Shown in pieces: positions 1 to 12,473 of a stretch of DNA of 64,000 nt. This DNA comes from Pochonia chlamydosporia 170. Lineage: Eukaryota; Ascomycota; Sordariomycetes; Hypocreales; Clavicipitaceae. A program made the position numbers and the translations under genes. Each line of letters opens with the position of its first letter. Within the stretch, counting starts at the first letter, position 1. The notes under the pieces are model-generated. The model saw nothing but the letters and a program-made list of their open reading frames with translations, was not told the origin of the DNA and made no database searches. The DNA is taken from positions 4,526,001 to 4,590,000 of the forward strand of contig NC_035790.1 in NCBI RefSeq assembly GCF_001653235.2, in the 5' to 3' direction.

Positions 1-914
1 AGAAAGTACCAGTTGGACCCTTCACAGATATTGCAGGGTCATCGTCATGTCTGGTGTTGAAAGCCTGCCCATATCCACCAAACAGGCTGGTGTCTTTATG
101 AGCACCATAACGAAGTGATTCTTCCCTATCTATCACAGTGGATCGCTAACTTGCCGATCCGAACTCTTCGCCGGGCTGCAATGCTACAGACTCGTACCAA
201 AGGTCCCCGGGCAAGAGCACCATTTACGGGAGGTCGTAATCTATAGCTGTGAGAATCTTTTGGCGATCGTTCTGGTTTTCTGTTTCAACTTCATTTTCCA
301 CGAATCTTGGAGCCAGCTGTTTCAACGCGAGGCGTAGGATGCTTGGTCAATGAAGACGACCGACACGCAAATCATTGATCGGACTATTGGGTCGATTGCC
401 ATCTGGTCTGAAAGGGCTGGTACTTTACAGGTATCCAGCAGCGGTACGCCTGAGCCGTTGTTCCTGCCAAGCGACTTGAGAAAGGGTCTGGTGGCTGATC
501 GCAGCAACGGAGTACTATCTTATTCCCTTGTCCCCAACTGCACCACATGTGCCTGTGCCCATCTCCACAAGTATTGACGATCCTGAACATGGTCAAACGG
601 AGCAAACCTGTGGATGGCGCCAACCCCTTATCCTTATGCTTTTCACATATGATGTTCTTGTCCTTTTCATCACGAGGCTCGTGATTGCCCTACAGTCGTT
701 CCTTTATTCAGGTGTTGTTTGCCCGGTGAAGCGTGGCGTTACATGCCAAGGTACCTGGCCTTTTGTTGTTGCAGCTGGAACTGCGTGTCTACAAGTTTGC
801 GACTATCATATACTATCCTTAACGCACGTTTTCCCAGCTACCTCTCATTTCATTTCTACATATCCTTTGATTTCCCACTGTAATACGCCTGATGCAATTC
901 TTATAGTCGCCAAC
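1..914. other. Upstream region of the glycosyltransferase gene, with a possible partial frame at the left edge
   Basis: No complete gene is visible. On the minus strand an ATG at 223 opens a short frame (MVLLPGDLWYES...) that meets TAG at 148-146. The same frame then stays open for about 48 codons to position 1 and looks protein-like (RYGAHKDTSLFGGYGQAF). This could be the start of a leftward gene or a relic, but it is too short to decide. The rest is the presumed promoter and 5' leader of the gene starting at 915. A plus-strand frame reading from about 528 into that gene has no ATG before 915 and is treated as leader. Confidence 0.4.
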
Positions 915-2596
915 ATGGCGCCAGTTACTTTGATGCGACGCAATATTGTGCTGGCGGCATGCGTGGCACTGGTCCTAATGGCCTTGCTGTACATACAAAG
1001 CCCTTTTGATACAGTATAGTTAATACCTTCGGCACCATAACAACAAGACAACAACTCTGCTAACGATGTGAAATATAGAATCAATTAAAAAATATTATTC
1101 CTATTCAGTCCAACCCATTTACGACTGGGCCTAAACTCAAGTCACCACCATCAGGCGTTGCAGGGGCCGCCAACGGTGACTCGCAAGCAGGCGGCCAGAC
1201 TGAAAACGACTTCAATAGCCAAGCCCGAACATCGCAACTACATTTCCTTGTTCCGGCAAGCCAACCAAACCTCCAACTCTGTTACAACTTGGCCTCGGCG
1301 GCGGTCAACCGATACTCGGTCCCAACACTCCTAGGCTGGAACGGCCAAGGAGAATTCGATGCGGCCATAACACACCTGGCGAAACTACGGACCGTCAAGC
1401 GATATTTGGATTCTCTTGACCCAGAAAAAGACGACGATCTTGTCATTATCGTTGACGGATACGACATTATACACCAACTACCAGCCGAGGTTATAATCGA
1501 ACGTTATTTCGATGCAGCCCGAAAGGCCGATGCCTATCTGGCGGACCGAATGGACATTTCTATTGGGGAACTTCATGAAAGGGACATGAGGCAGAGTGTA
1601 TTTTGGGGGCCAGACAAGGTTTGTTGGCCGCCGGACCCGAGAGCTGCACGATGCTGGGCCGCGCCTCACTCATTCCTGGCGGAAAACGCGTTCGGTCCAG
1701 ACAGAGGGCCAAACGAATTCTTCTCTGAGGACCCTCGCTGGTTGAACTCTGGCACCGTGATGGGCCCTATCGGTGATGTGAGAAAGGTCGTGGACGCTAC
1801 CATGGATGAGATTGCGGCCACATACGACATCAATTTTTGGCAGTCGGATTCTGATCAATATTACTTATCCAATGTTTGGGGCCGGCAAGAGTATTGGCGA
1901 TCTTTGCAAATTGCAAACGGATCAGAAGTCCAGGGAGGGCCACTGGATCGCATAATTCCTGAAAAGATAGGGGAATTGCAGGACACTGAGCTGCACATGG
2001 CCATCGAATACGACTCTTCGCTTTTCCAGCCCAAGGCAGGGAACGAGCCGTTCATGGGGTACTTGCAGTACAACAACGAAGACTTCTCCAGCCATGTACA
2101 TGTCGACATATTTGGGCTGGGAGAGAAGTTTGTGCCTTTCCCAGTCCACATGCCAAACAATGTTGGGACTGCCCTGATGAAGTTGTACAACTCCATCCCA
2201 GATGCGCACCCGGGGGCCTCGGCGGAACACTGGCTGCGAATGGTGCATCTAGGCACAAACTTTGTCACGAAGCAAATATACGGGCTGTGGCACTGCACAG
2301 GACCCAAGGAGTTTATCGATGGAGAGTATCCAAAAATGTGGTTCTATCCATTTGTCAAATCACTTCTCAAGGCATCGGTTCGATCGTCGCAAAGGGGAGA
2401 TTTAATCTCTTCCAAGCTGATAGACGGGCGAAAGTGGATGGCCAAATCGTTTTATCCCAAGGAAGGAGAATTAGAAGATGAATACGGAGGTGCTTGGTCG
2501 GATGAAGTCGCTGGCGGCAAGTTTCTCCGTTGGAAGGACCTGTGTGGCCCTCATGAAGGCATTCTCTTCTGGGGCCAGCAAGCTACGGGGATGTAA
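915..2596 (+). CDS. Type II membrane glycosyltransferase (PLOD/collagen-GT-like fold), fungal
   Basis: Two exons, 915-1013 and 1079-2596, give 538 aa. The 65-nt intron has donor GTATAG, branch TGCTAACG and acceptor ATATAG, and joins in phase 0. The start at 915 is chosen because exon 1 encodes a short basic N-terminus (MAPVTLMRR) followed by a hydrophobic segment at residues 10-27, a typical Golgi/ER signal anchor. A Ser/Gly/Asn-rich stem follows. The lumenal domain has an acidic metal-binding motif DGYD at about residues 159-162 (in VIIVDGYDIIHQLP), then a WPPDPR segment, a WLNSGTVMG segment and a DSDQYYL segment. This order matches the glycosyltransferase domain of lysyl hydroxylase/procollagen glucosyltransferase-like proteins, which use UDP-sugars. 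Donor and acceptor in this fungus are unknown. The gene is convergent with the copper ATPase. The family call rests on motif order only. Confidence 0.8.
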
Positions 2597-4251
2597 TGAG
2601 CTGAGAGATTAGAAGGGATGAAAGCAGGTGTTTGCAAGTAAATAAGTCACGGAGGAGAAAAGGGCCGTACATACACTGACCGACACGGATTCATATGCTG
2701 TTGTTGTCGATTTGGGAACCGGTCATTCCCTATACTCATTTTGCATAGACGGCGGATATTTTTCTTGCTAGTTTGTTTATTAAAGCATTGCAGTACAGTA
2801 CAACAAGCATACCTTTATTACCTGTCCTTTGTCGGTTGTCAAGAGGTCGGCATATTTGCACCATTGTTCGGGTTAATATGACGCCATCATACATGTATAC
2901 ATATTCCCCCGATGAGCGTAATATACACCATCTAGCCAGTGTTTCGACAATAAGCGCCAACTCACTATTCCCGACACGCCACAATTGATAACCAGATTTG
3001 ACAACATACATGATCTACAATACTGCCTGGCTGTACTCCGTACTCTAACTCCCAGTTTAGCCGACATCTCGTGCAAACTACAACCACACACACACCCATG
3101 GCTCAAGAAGTCTCTCGATCCACGTCCAAAGAATCACCCAAAACCACGCCACACATTTCCACCAGAGCACGCGACACCACCAAAATGTGCCAAGAAACGA
3201 GAGACGAACCTTGAAAGGGGGGGCGTGTGCTTACACTACTCCGTACTTCCAGTCAAGTTGACTAGACCAGGATCCGCAAGCAGCACTTTTTTCCCTCTAG
3301 CGCTCCATCATGACCAGTATGGAGAACAGGAAATTATTATTCCCGCCAGATCCGTCCCCCTTCCTTTGTGCCTTTTTGCCTGAAATTTCATCAGCGAAAG
3401 AAAAACGGGAAATTACGTGTCCACTGAAGAACGTACCCCTGACCCCAGTCAACTCATTTTAGCATTTTTAACCTTTTTTTTTTATGTGTCTGTCCGTAGT
3501 GTATGGTTACATGAATAGCAACTCTACTTTATCCTGATCAAACAGTTCTGCCCACGTGTCCCTAGCTCATGATCAAGGCATCATAGCCAAGGAATCTGAT
3601 GCGTAGCTAGCTTTGCGGAGGTTCCTCCGACTTGGCAGTCTACCACGAGATACGGGGAGTAAAACAGGAAATTACCGGGATTAACTGGAATTTTTCGTGG
3701 CGGGATACGCAGTCCACATCATTGGTTGGCTGGATGTACGTACAAATGACATGTTTGAGCAAGAGTTTAAGCAGGGATTGACAAGCGGAAGGGCAGTGCA
3801 TTGCTGATGTTGAGCACGGATTACAATTCATTGCGGGTGCGGGCTTTGCCGCGACGTGATAGACGGACAGATTAGCTCGCTTTGAGACCTGGCGGATAAG
3901 ACATGGCGTCTGGTCGGAGTTGTCTGGTGTATAGTTATTCTCCTGCCGATGGCCTGACCAGACATGCGATGGATCAGAGGCACGGCGTTGATACTTGATA
4001 ATCCTTACTGCTTGCATCAACGGCTATACAGATCTCACGGCCGCCTCGGGTACGATTCGATTCTTCAATCCTCGCTAATGTATTTGACTTGTGACAATAT
4101 TCAGTAAAATCATCATTCGATGCCACCACCTCAGACCATCCAAGCCGCCACGCATAAACAACACCATTCCTCATGTCTGTCGCCAAAGCAAAAATGATTG
4201 AATAGAGTCATATAAAAATCCAATATAAAACAGATAACGCTCACTAAATGC
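2597..4251. other. Convergent intergenic region (3' flanks)
   Basis: Between the stop codons of the glycosyltransferase and the copper ATPase. I see only short overlapping frames without protein character. Two exact copies of the TACTCCGTA motif lie at 3034-3042 and 3237-3245, and a T-rich tract is near 3471-3484. No RNA gene was recognised. Confidence 0.6.
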
Positions 4252-7200
4252 TTATGCATGCTCTGCGTCTAGATTCTGCAACGGCACATAACCCTCCTCG
4301 CCCTTCTGCCGTCTTCGCCCAAGCATCTCTCTCGCCCAGCCTACTACGCCGCTGCCGCTCACCCATCTCAACCCTCCAGTTCGCTCTGCTTCCGCCTCGT
4401 CCATCCATCGCGGCCGCTTCCACAGCTTAAGTAGTAGACTGCTGACCACCACGCTGACACTGCTGCAGGCCATGGCGAAGCCGGCCATCATCGGATGCAT
4501 GTGAAACCCAAACGGCAGGAACACTCCCATCGCCACAGGTAGGCCAACAAGATTATACACACAAGCCCATGCGAGATTCAGCTTGATTCGGCGGAATATA
4601 GTTCTCGTCAAGTGCAGGGCAGCAGGGATGCTCATCAAGTCTGTCGGCCTCATGAGCACTACGTCGGCTGCTTCCATTGCGACATCAGTGCCGCTGGACA
4701 TGGCGATGCCCACATCAGCGGTTGCCAGCGCGGGCGAGTCGTTGATGCCATCTCCTACCATCGCTACAATCTCGCCTTGTGACTGGATCTGCTTGATGAT
4801 TGATTGCTTCTGATCGGGACTGACGCCCGCATACACATCCTCGGATGAGATGCCAACTGCTGCAGCAACTGCAAGAGCTGTCGAACGCTGGTCACCAGTT
4901 ACAATGGCCGTCTTGATGCCCATTCGGTGCAAAACTGATATGGCACCTGCCGCTCCGTCCTTGATAACATCCGCCAGGCAGATGTGTCCCGTGTATTTGC
5001 CATCCACAGCCACAAAGATGTTGGTGGTCCCTGCTGACCAAGACTTGGACTGAGTCGTTTTTGCCTTTTTGGTCGAGCTGACGTTCATCTCCTCCGAAGC
5101 GTCAACAGCCTCGCTTGGAATATCAACGCCATTTTCTTCGAGATACTTGACGTTGCCAGCAAGAACTCTGTATCGAACTCTCTCTGCTGATGAGGCAGGC
5201 TCAACCAAAGCATTCACGCCTCGGCCGACCTTGATCTTGAACTCGCCGATGCTGCCTTGAATGGCACCCTCGGACTCTACGCCGAGCTCGTCCTTTGCGG
5301 CTCCGAGAATAGCCTTGCCGACAGGGTGCTCACTGCCCATTTCCGCCAACCCGATTATTGTCCACCATAGTCGTCTTCTCCACTCATTGTCCCTCCAGAG
5401 CGGTACGAGCGTGGACCTGGCGACGCTCATCTTGCCATGTGTAATTGTGCCAGTCTTGTCCAGGACCACCTTTGTCACTCTGGTTGTTCGCTGCAACGCA
5501 CCACCTCCTTTGATCAGGATGCCGTTCTCAGCTCCCACTCCTGTGCCTACCATGACCGCAGTCGGCGTGGCAAGTCCAAGCGCGCAAGGGCAGGCAAAGA
5601 CAATGACAGAGATGCACAGCTTTACACAAACCATGGTCTTGCCGCCGCTGGCGTCTTGAAGGAAGATCTTTGGTGGGTTCGGCAACACATGGCTTAGGAC
5701 CATCCAGGACAAGAAGGTGATGAGACCGAGAATCAGAATCGTGGGGACGAAATAGCCAGCCAATGTATCAGCGAGCTGCTGGATCGGTGCTCTCGTCGTC
5801 TGTGCGTCCTGAACGAGCTTGACGATTTGGCTCAGCTGCGTGTCTCGTCCAGCACGCGTGACACGGAAGTCGAAGCGGCCGTTACCGTTGACGGTTCCTC
5901 CAATCACATTGTCACCCAGCCGCTTCTGAACCGGCATTGCTTCTCCAGTGACCATGCTCTCATCGACATAAGTTTCGCCACGGACCAATGCGCCATCCGC
6001 CGGGATCTTATCACCAGGTCGAATGATGACAATATCGCCCACCTGGAGCAGCTCGGTAGGGATCAGCCTTTCCTCGTATGCAGACGAACCACCAGGTTCT
6101 GATGGGCCCTGGGGCGTCTTGGGCGTCTTCATTTCCTCTGCAGACTTGGCCCATGCTTCTGCAGCCTTCTCAACCGCAATGGGATCAGCATAAATTGTTG
6201 CCATGGACGGTGCGAGGGACATCAGGCGAGACAAAGCTTTGGACGTTTGCCCCTTTGCGCGATTTTCCAAAAATCGGCCAAATGTAATAAACGTAATCAA
6301 CATGGTGCTTGTGTCAAAAATTGTGCTGGGCCTCGTATGAGGAGGGACCAACAAAGAAACAGTCATCGCAAAAACGCTGAAAAAGAAGGCACAGGATGTG
6401 CCCAGGATGACAAGGACATCCATCGTTGGTGACCCATGCTTAATAGATTTGTATGCTGACACGTAAAATCGCTTTCCAATGCCAAACTGGACGGGTATCG
6501 TAAGAACAAGACATATAACGTCGCCAAGGTAGAGGCCAGGGATCAACATTAGTTTGCCAAAATCCAACGACGGTAATGCCATTGGCAGTATCATGCCAAT
6601 GATAAAGACGGGAATCGCAAATGTCAGAGATGTTCGAAAGGCTGTCCTCCACTCCGTAATCTCTCGAGTTTTGGCTAAAGACTCGAGCTGGGCGTTGTTG
6701 TCCTGACTGTCAGCAACCAAGGCATTCAGCCCCTCTTGCTCAACGGCTTCGACAATGCCACGGAGGCCAATAATGCCAGGTTGATGGGTCACAGTCAGCC
6801 TTTCGGTGGCAAGGCTCATCGACGCTGATTTTATACCAGGAACAGACTTGAGTTTAGTCTCAAGCGCCTGTGCTGTGGCGGCATCTGGGTTGCCGTAAAT
6901 TCTGAACTGAGCCGTTGACGCCAAGGGACCGAGGTCATTGGATTCGAACTGTGTTGACAAGACGGACGCATCAAATCCACGGTCATCTATTGTCTCAGCA
7001 ATCTTTTCGGGTGAGATTTTGGTTACATCGTGAGTGATGACGGCACGTTCTGCCAGTAGACTGATGTTGAACTTTAAAACACCTTCAACGCCTTTGAAAC
7101 CACCTTCAACAGCTGCAGTGCATGCGCCACATGTCATGCCTTCAATGGCCACTGTTGTTATTGCGATATCGCTTTGAGCCTCAGCGGCGCCATTGTCATT

Positions 7201-7863
7201 GCCTGCAGGCGTAGACTTGACCGTATCAACAATCTCGGCCCCGAAGCCACGATCTTCGATGATCTCTGCGATTTTCTCAGGCGTCAAGACGGAAGGATCA
7301 TGTTCTATAACTGCTCGCTCAGAGAGGAGTGATATACTGAAGTTTTGAACTCCAGGAACATCTTTGAAGCCGCCTTCTACGGCAGAGGTACAGGCGCCGC
7401 AAGTCATACCCTCCACTGCAATTGTCGTGATAACAAAGGCAGAGTCGTTGCCATTGTTCCTATTTTCGGTAAATCGGCTCACAGCAGGGCTTTGAAGGTC
7501 TGTCGAAAGAACTTCAGCATCAAAGCCTCTGTCCTCAATGATCTCTCGAACTTGGTCGGCGGAAATTGTTCGGGGGTCGTGCATAACAACAGCTCGCTCC
7601 ATAACTAGACTGACGGAGACGCTACCAACGCCAGCGACGCCTTTGAAACCTGACTCTACTGCCGATGTGCATGCTCCGCAACTATTCGCGCACAAGAACA
7701 AAGGTGAGGTTAGTGAAAAGAGGTTCTCATGTAAGTGTGTTGTGGTCGTCCATTTTGTTGCTGATGAATAATCCACCTGCAGTTGCTCGGGAACATCGGG
7801 ATGAGTGCTCGGAGACAAATCTACTCACGTCATACCCTCCACGCGGAGAGTGGTTGTAGCCAT
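4252..7863 (-). CDS. Copper-transporting P-type ATPase (P1B, CCC2/ATP7-like)
   Basis: Exon 1 is 7863-7829 and exon 2 is 7681-4252; the 147-nt intron is GTGAGT...GAATAG. The product is 1154 aa. The splice restores the first heavy-metal motif, GMT|CGAC. Three HMA domains carry CxxC (Cys13/16, 106/109, 196/199), and a fourth HMA-like repeat at about 269-336 has lost the cysteines. The core shows the TGEA actuator motif (about 590), the CPC metal-binding motif in a membrane helix (709-711), the phosphorylated Asp in DKTGT (753), the SEHPVG motif and the GDGINDSP hinge. Such pumps use ATP to move Cu(I) into the late Golgi for cupro-enzymes or out of the cell for detoxification. With three to four HMA domains it fits either a CCC2-type or a CRP1-type pump, and the sequence alone does not separate these. 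Divergent, at 3 kb distance, from CSN7. Confidence 0.95.
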
Positions 7864-10800
7864 GTGTGGGCTCCTGGGCGCACGCAGATTTGAGCTTGCG
7901 ACCGCGCCGATGTCCCGAGGCGGGATTGCGATATACGACGGTGCCATTTCCGAGGTGGGTGAGGGTATAATGGGGGTATCTCTCTAGATGCAAATGCGTC
8001 CCTCGTCCGGCTTGACGCAAGCTCGACTCGGCCGGCCAGCAGCAGTCGTCCAGCGACAGAGCTATATCTTTTTATCTTGTTCGTCGTCGTCGTCGTCGTC
8101 GCAAAAAGGGGTGATTTACGCTGGATGGACGTTGTTACCGGGTTTGTGAGACCATGTCGGGCTGTTAGAGCTATTCGTGAGAAGCCGGCTCGATGGTGCA
8201 ATAGTAGTTCGGTAGTTGGGGGACCCTGCAAGGCTGGGGACAAGAAGATTCGCAAGAAAAAGAACAACACCACGGGACAGCACCTGGCTCTCTCGTGGAA
8301 TACCAAGCTTTCACTGTGTCGTAATAAATGGTAAATAAGGCGTCGCGGGATATTGGGAATGTCGGAGAGGTGAGATGGTGAGGCACAACCGAACTCCGAA
8401 GGACCAAGAGCGAAGGATGCGCTGGGTCGGGCGATATGTATGTAAAGTCAACTATGTATTGTGCCGGGTTGGTGCATGGGACTGAATAGAACGAAGGGCC
8501 GTTACAATGGACGGGGCTTGAACGGAACCTAGTGCCAGGATTGGCTAAGATGTCTGGTGGTCAAATGCACAACTGGAAGGTGGGCATCTGCGTCGTGACT
8601 TCCGGAGGTTGTGCGAACGCCCAGAGCGGCGCCAAAGTTAAATAGGCAAGCGCCTTGTTCGTTGAAAGTGAGAAGTACCTCGACAAGTCTAGGCGAGGGC
8701 AGGATGGACATCTGGTCGGTCTGTGACTCTGTGGTCTGGTTTCAATCGTCAATGGTGTGGTTGCACCAGCCTGAGCCCCCTTGTCGGAGCGGACGGGAAA
8801 GGGCCCAGCCTGGTCTGGTGTCTCTTGTTTCGGGGTTCCGTGGTTTGGTCTGGTCCGGTTCTGTCTGGGTCTGGTGTCCTTGGGGTCCATGTTGTTTTGG
8901 GGGACTGACTAGGGGCCCTGTGCTGTTTTGGACACGGACAGCACAGGGGAGTGGTGAGAACTGATTGATAGTCCATACTTAGTAGTGACCAAGAATCTCG
9001 CGCCATTACTCCCAGATTACTCCCAGCCGTACATGTACACATGCAGCAGCCTGACCCACAACAGCGAATGTTTCGACGAGGATATTGCTTGGTGGCTGAG
9101 AGCCAATCGCTTGGTCTGTACTCGTTGCTATGGACAGGTGTCTGGTCACAATGGATACCTTTTTTTTTCTTCTTTTTAATGTTCATGGGATTACTCTGCA
9201 GTATTCCGTAATGAATCACTGGAATATTGACTCTGAGCAGTCCGTAGAGTCTGGTGCTTTAGTGGCAGGTCCACAAGCTCGCAGCGGTGAAGCCGGCCTC
9301 AAGCGGTGGTCTGCAACTGTGACCACCAGTAGCTGAGTCAAAAGCAGGCAAGGGCCAGACCAGACCAGACTCTACATTGCATATGTCTGGTGACCAGACA
9401 TCTTACAGTGGGGGGTCAGAATTAATTGAACAGGGAAAGGTATCACATATCGCGTTGTGTGCTGAGGCATATTGGGCTGTATTCGTGTATACTTGGATAT
9501 ATTGAGTGTATTAATGTATACTTGGATAAGTTCAAATACATTGGCCACCACACCACACCGAAGACAGTGTCTGAAATCTGCATATACTGAATTTACACGA
9601 ACCAACCAACTTTTAGCCAGAAATTGTATTTGCCGCACTGCAGGTTCCCCTCACTCAGTTTCGCCATCGTTGTCAGACAAAAGCGAAACAGGATTACGTG
9701 GCAGCAAATACAGAAACACATCGGCTACTCAATCGTCACTTTGCCAATTCTGCATTGATCCGTCACCACCTCAGGATCCTCTTCTGGTAGTCTCGTGTTG
9801 TCATGTTCCAGATTGGAGAGATTGTTTCCAGCCACCAGACCACAATTGACGCATGTTCGTGGCGCACGACTGACCAAAAAATCGATGCACAGGGCTGCAA
9901 TAGTTCCAAATTACACCGAGTGCTGCGCCAGCAGTGCCGTCTTCATCTCGGTTAGCTCTCACCTCGAACCTTGTTCTGACGTAAGTTGAGAATCCGGAAT
10001 GGAGCTCTTAGCAGAGACACAACGCCAGATGGAGTCAATCGTTTCGTGTCAATATTTCACGGACAATAGCACTTGGAGGATAATCCTCGAGGAAAGTCGC
10101 CAACGAATTGGACAAGCACAAGCACAAGCACCACACCTGGCAGGAAACACCAGCAAACTCCGAGGGTTCAATGTTCCCCCCAAGAGCAATTCGCTCTCTG
10201 AAACGAACTGACAGTTCCCCAAACTCTTTCTGCCTTGAACATCACACAGCTGTCAAGCCCCAATACTTAACTCGAGTCCTCGCAGTCGAAACCACACTTA
10301 ACTCTCTCCCTGCTGACATCAGCCTGACGCGTATCGCTTCAGGTCGATTGGAAAATATTCCAAGTTAAGACTGGTTGCAAAGCTGAGCCAAAATAGTAAA
10401 CCTCGACTCACCCCATTGCCAAGCATGTGCATCTTACAATATCTCACTGCGCCTCATAAACCCCAAAGTGTGAGAAGAAGAGATGCCAGATCAACATCTG
10501 GGACTGGGAGCAAACACCAGACCCAACATTGAACTTGCCCCAGCCTGACCCAAGCCCGGACCCCACCAGTTGACCTTCATCCCCCCACCTTTTGCCTGGG
10601 TAGCCTTACCTGCAACAACCACCATGGCTTGCTTGTGCCTCGTCTGAGAAACCTCAAACACTCCTGATACGCTCAAGCCCTGGAAATCTTCATCCATCTC
10701 CATCAGTCGTTTGCTCAGACACATTGAGTCTCTCACCAGGAACAACTCTTCAGGTTTCGGATTTCGGTACTGCCTGACCTGCACCTGCTACTTGGCCACT

Positions 10801-10934
10801 ATTTCAAGCTCAGCTCCACAGAGATCCCATCATCCACCGCCAGCTTCCGTAGCAGACAGCTACTGCTTCATCCGAAGCACGCTTGCCACCGCGGGCCGGA
10901 GGTCCAGGACAATCAGCGGCCTCCAGAACCAGCA
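7864..10934. other. Divergent intergenic region between the copper ATPase and CSN7
   Basis: No gene is supported in this 3-kb region. Visible items are a (TCG)n microsatellite at 8081-8101, numerous CCAGA/TCTGG words (8690-8880) including a tandem of three CCAGA units at 9355-9369, and a TA-flanked repeat from 9406 listed separately. The last 500 bp before 10935 are pyrimidine- and CA-rich, as expected for the CSN7 leader. Small frames such as 9472-9849 and 10108-10368 lack protein character. Confidence 0.6.
9404..9551 (+). repeat. TA-flanked dispersed repeat, copy 1 (possible transposon end)
   Basis: Starting right after a TA dinucleotide, the segment CAGTGGGGGGTCAGAATTAA and the following bases align with 55810 onward: both have GGTCA, then AATTGAACA, then GGTATC, TATCGC, TTGT and TGCTG in the same order and spacing, about three quarters identical over roughly 75 bp. 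Looser similarity continues to a CAAATAC...CACCACA block. Differences are mostly G/A or C/T. A TA flank and a CAGTG-like start are typical of Tc1/mariner ends. No inverted partner was found nearby, so it is called a solo or decayed end. Confidence 0.5.
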
Positions 10935-11861
10935 ATGGAGCAAACCAAGGCCTTGAACGCTCTCGAGGTAAATTGATTCAGGCCCTAGGAGCTACTACCT
11001 GCAGCTCCCCCCCAACAGCCATCGACAGCTTCACATACTAATTCAAATCCACCCTCACAGCCGTTCCTCGCCCTCTCCAAATCGGCCACATCCCCCCGAG
11101 CCGCTGCCGATCTCATCACACGAGCTACCTCCGCGCCAAACACCTACATCTTCGCAGAGCTCCTCCAACAACCACAGATCCAAGCTCTCTCCCAGAATCC
11201 CGATTTCGCACCCCACCTGGCACTCCTCCAAATATTCTCATACGGCACCTACCAGAGCTACCATGAGACGCCCAATTTGCCACCGCTGAGCGATGCTCAA
11301 ACCCTCAAGCTCCGCCAGCTCTCTCTCCTCACTCTCGCGCGTGACAGATCAAACCTGTCATATGATGCTCTCCAGAAAACGCTAGGACTCACCTCAGCGA
11401 GACAACTAGAAGAGCTCGTCATCACCGTCATATACGCCGGCTTACTGCACGCCACGCTCGACCCAGCCCGCCAAGCCATCCAAGTAAATAGCGTGGCTCC
11501 CCTACGCGATCTTTCCCCAGGATCCATCCAGGACTTGATTACTGCCCTCAACAACTGGTCAGAGAGATGTACGTTGACATTAAGCGATCTGGAAGCACAA
11601 ATCCGAAATATTCAGGCTTCCGCCGCGAAGCGAGAAAAGGAAAAGAGGGCAGCAGAGCATAGAATTCAGGCTTTGGTTGCCGAGTCGCGAGAGTCAGAAA
11701 AGAAGCTGGACTTGCCGGGCCGCGATGTCCTTCCACGGAGAGGGTATAATAAACGGTCCATGGTTGACACCGCCAATGTTGCTAATGACGAGACAATGGA
11801 TGTGGATGAACCGTCTGCCGCGGAGGAGCAGAAGAAGCGGGCGAGTAAGCGGAAGATGTAG
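10935..11861 (+). CDS. CSN7: COP9 signalosome subunit 7 (PCI domain)
   Basis: Exons 10935-10967 and 11061-11861; the 93-nt intron has donor GTAAAT, branch ACTAAT and acceptor CACAG, phase 0. The product is 277 aa. The N-terminus MEQTKALNALE joins to PFLALSKSA, and the frame then runs through TYIFAELLQQP, a helical block and a winged-helix segment with LSYDALQKTLGL and SARQLEELVITVIYAGLL, the PCI signature. A coiled coil (about 180-225, QIRNIQASAAKREKEKR) and a basic tail ending KKRASKRKM follow. CSN7 is a scaffold subunit of the COP9 signalosome, which removes Nedd8 from cullins and so tunes SCF-type ubiquitin ligases; in filamentous fungi the complex controls development and light responses. 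Length and layout match CSN7 rather than the longer proteasome-lid PCI subunits. Confidence 0.92.
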
Positions 11862-12473
11862 ACTCCCGCAAGGGAGCAGTCAATGAAAGCCATCGAGGTA
11901 GAAGCAACCCGATACATGGCATGGGTACTCATCATAACTACAGAGTACCCCAACGACGCTATCACGATGTAGACGAGTCAACACGTAGTAATAGAAGATA
12001 AGACAGTTCTTATTCTCTGCAATAGCTTCCCTCTGCTGTCTACCTGAATTTGTGCTCCGTTTTGCTTTTTCAACGCTCTACATAAAAGGAAATGCTGCCT
12101 TGTGAGGTATCCCAGCGGGAAATTGATAAACTCAACTGCAATAAAAACAAAACAAACGGTCATCGCAAATGAAGAACTTGAAGTAAACCGGGGAATCTGC
12201 GGCGGTAAGGTGGGCTGGTTCAGCCTCCAAAAGATCAAAACAATGCCAGACGCCAAACCCCTTGCGCCTGTCTCAATACATTTACAAGGAAGGTGCGAAA
12301 CAAGAAAGAGTAATCTGCCACCGTGGCGGCTTGGGTCGTAACGGTCATCAAGAATATATAGTCCTAGCCATTTCGCAGAAGTGACGATGCCAAATGAAAG
12401 TCATTGTCGACAGCAAAGCCAGTTCGAACGCTCAACTGTCTCGAATCGAAATTGACATATATTTCAGAACAGC
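11862..12473. other. Convergent intergenic region between CSN7 and the RGS-domain gene
   Basis: Contains the 3' flanks of two convergent genes. Only short frames are present and no repeat or RNA gene was recognised. Confidence 0.6.

Noticed and set aside
528..1019. 163-codon plus-strand frame before the glycosyltransferase
   Set aside because: It starts at TTG, not ATG. Only the part from the ATG at 915 is coding, and it splices at 1013.
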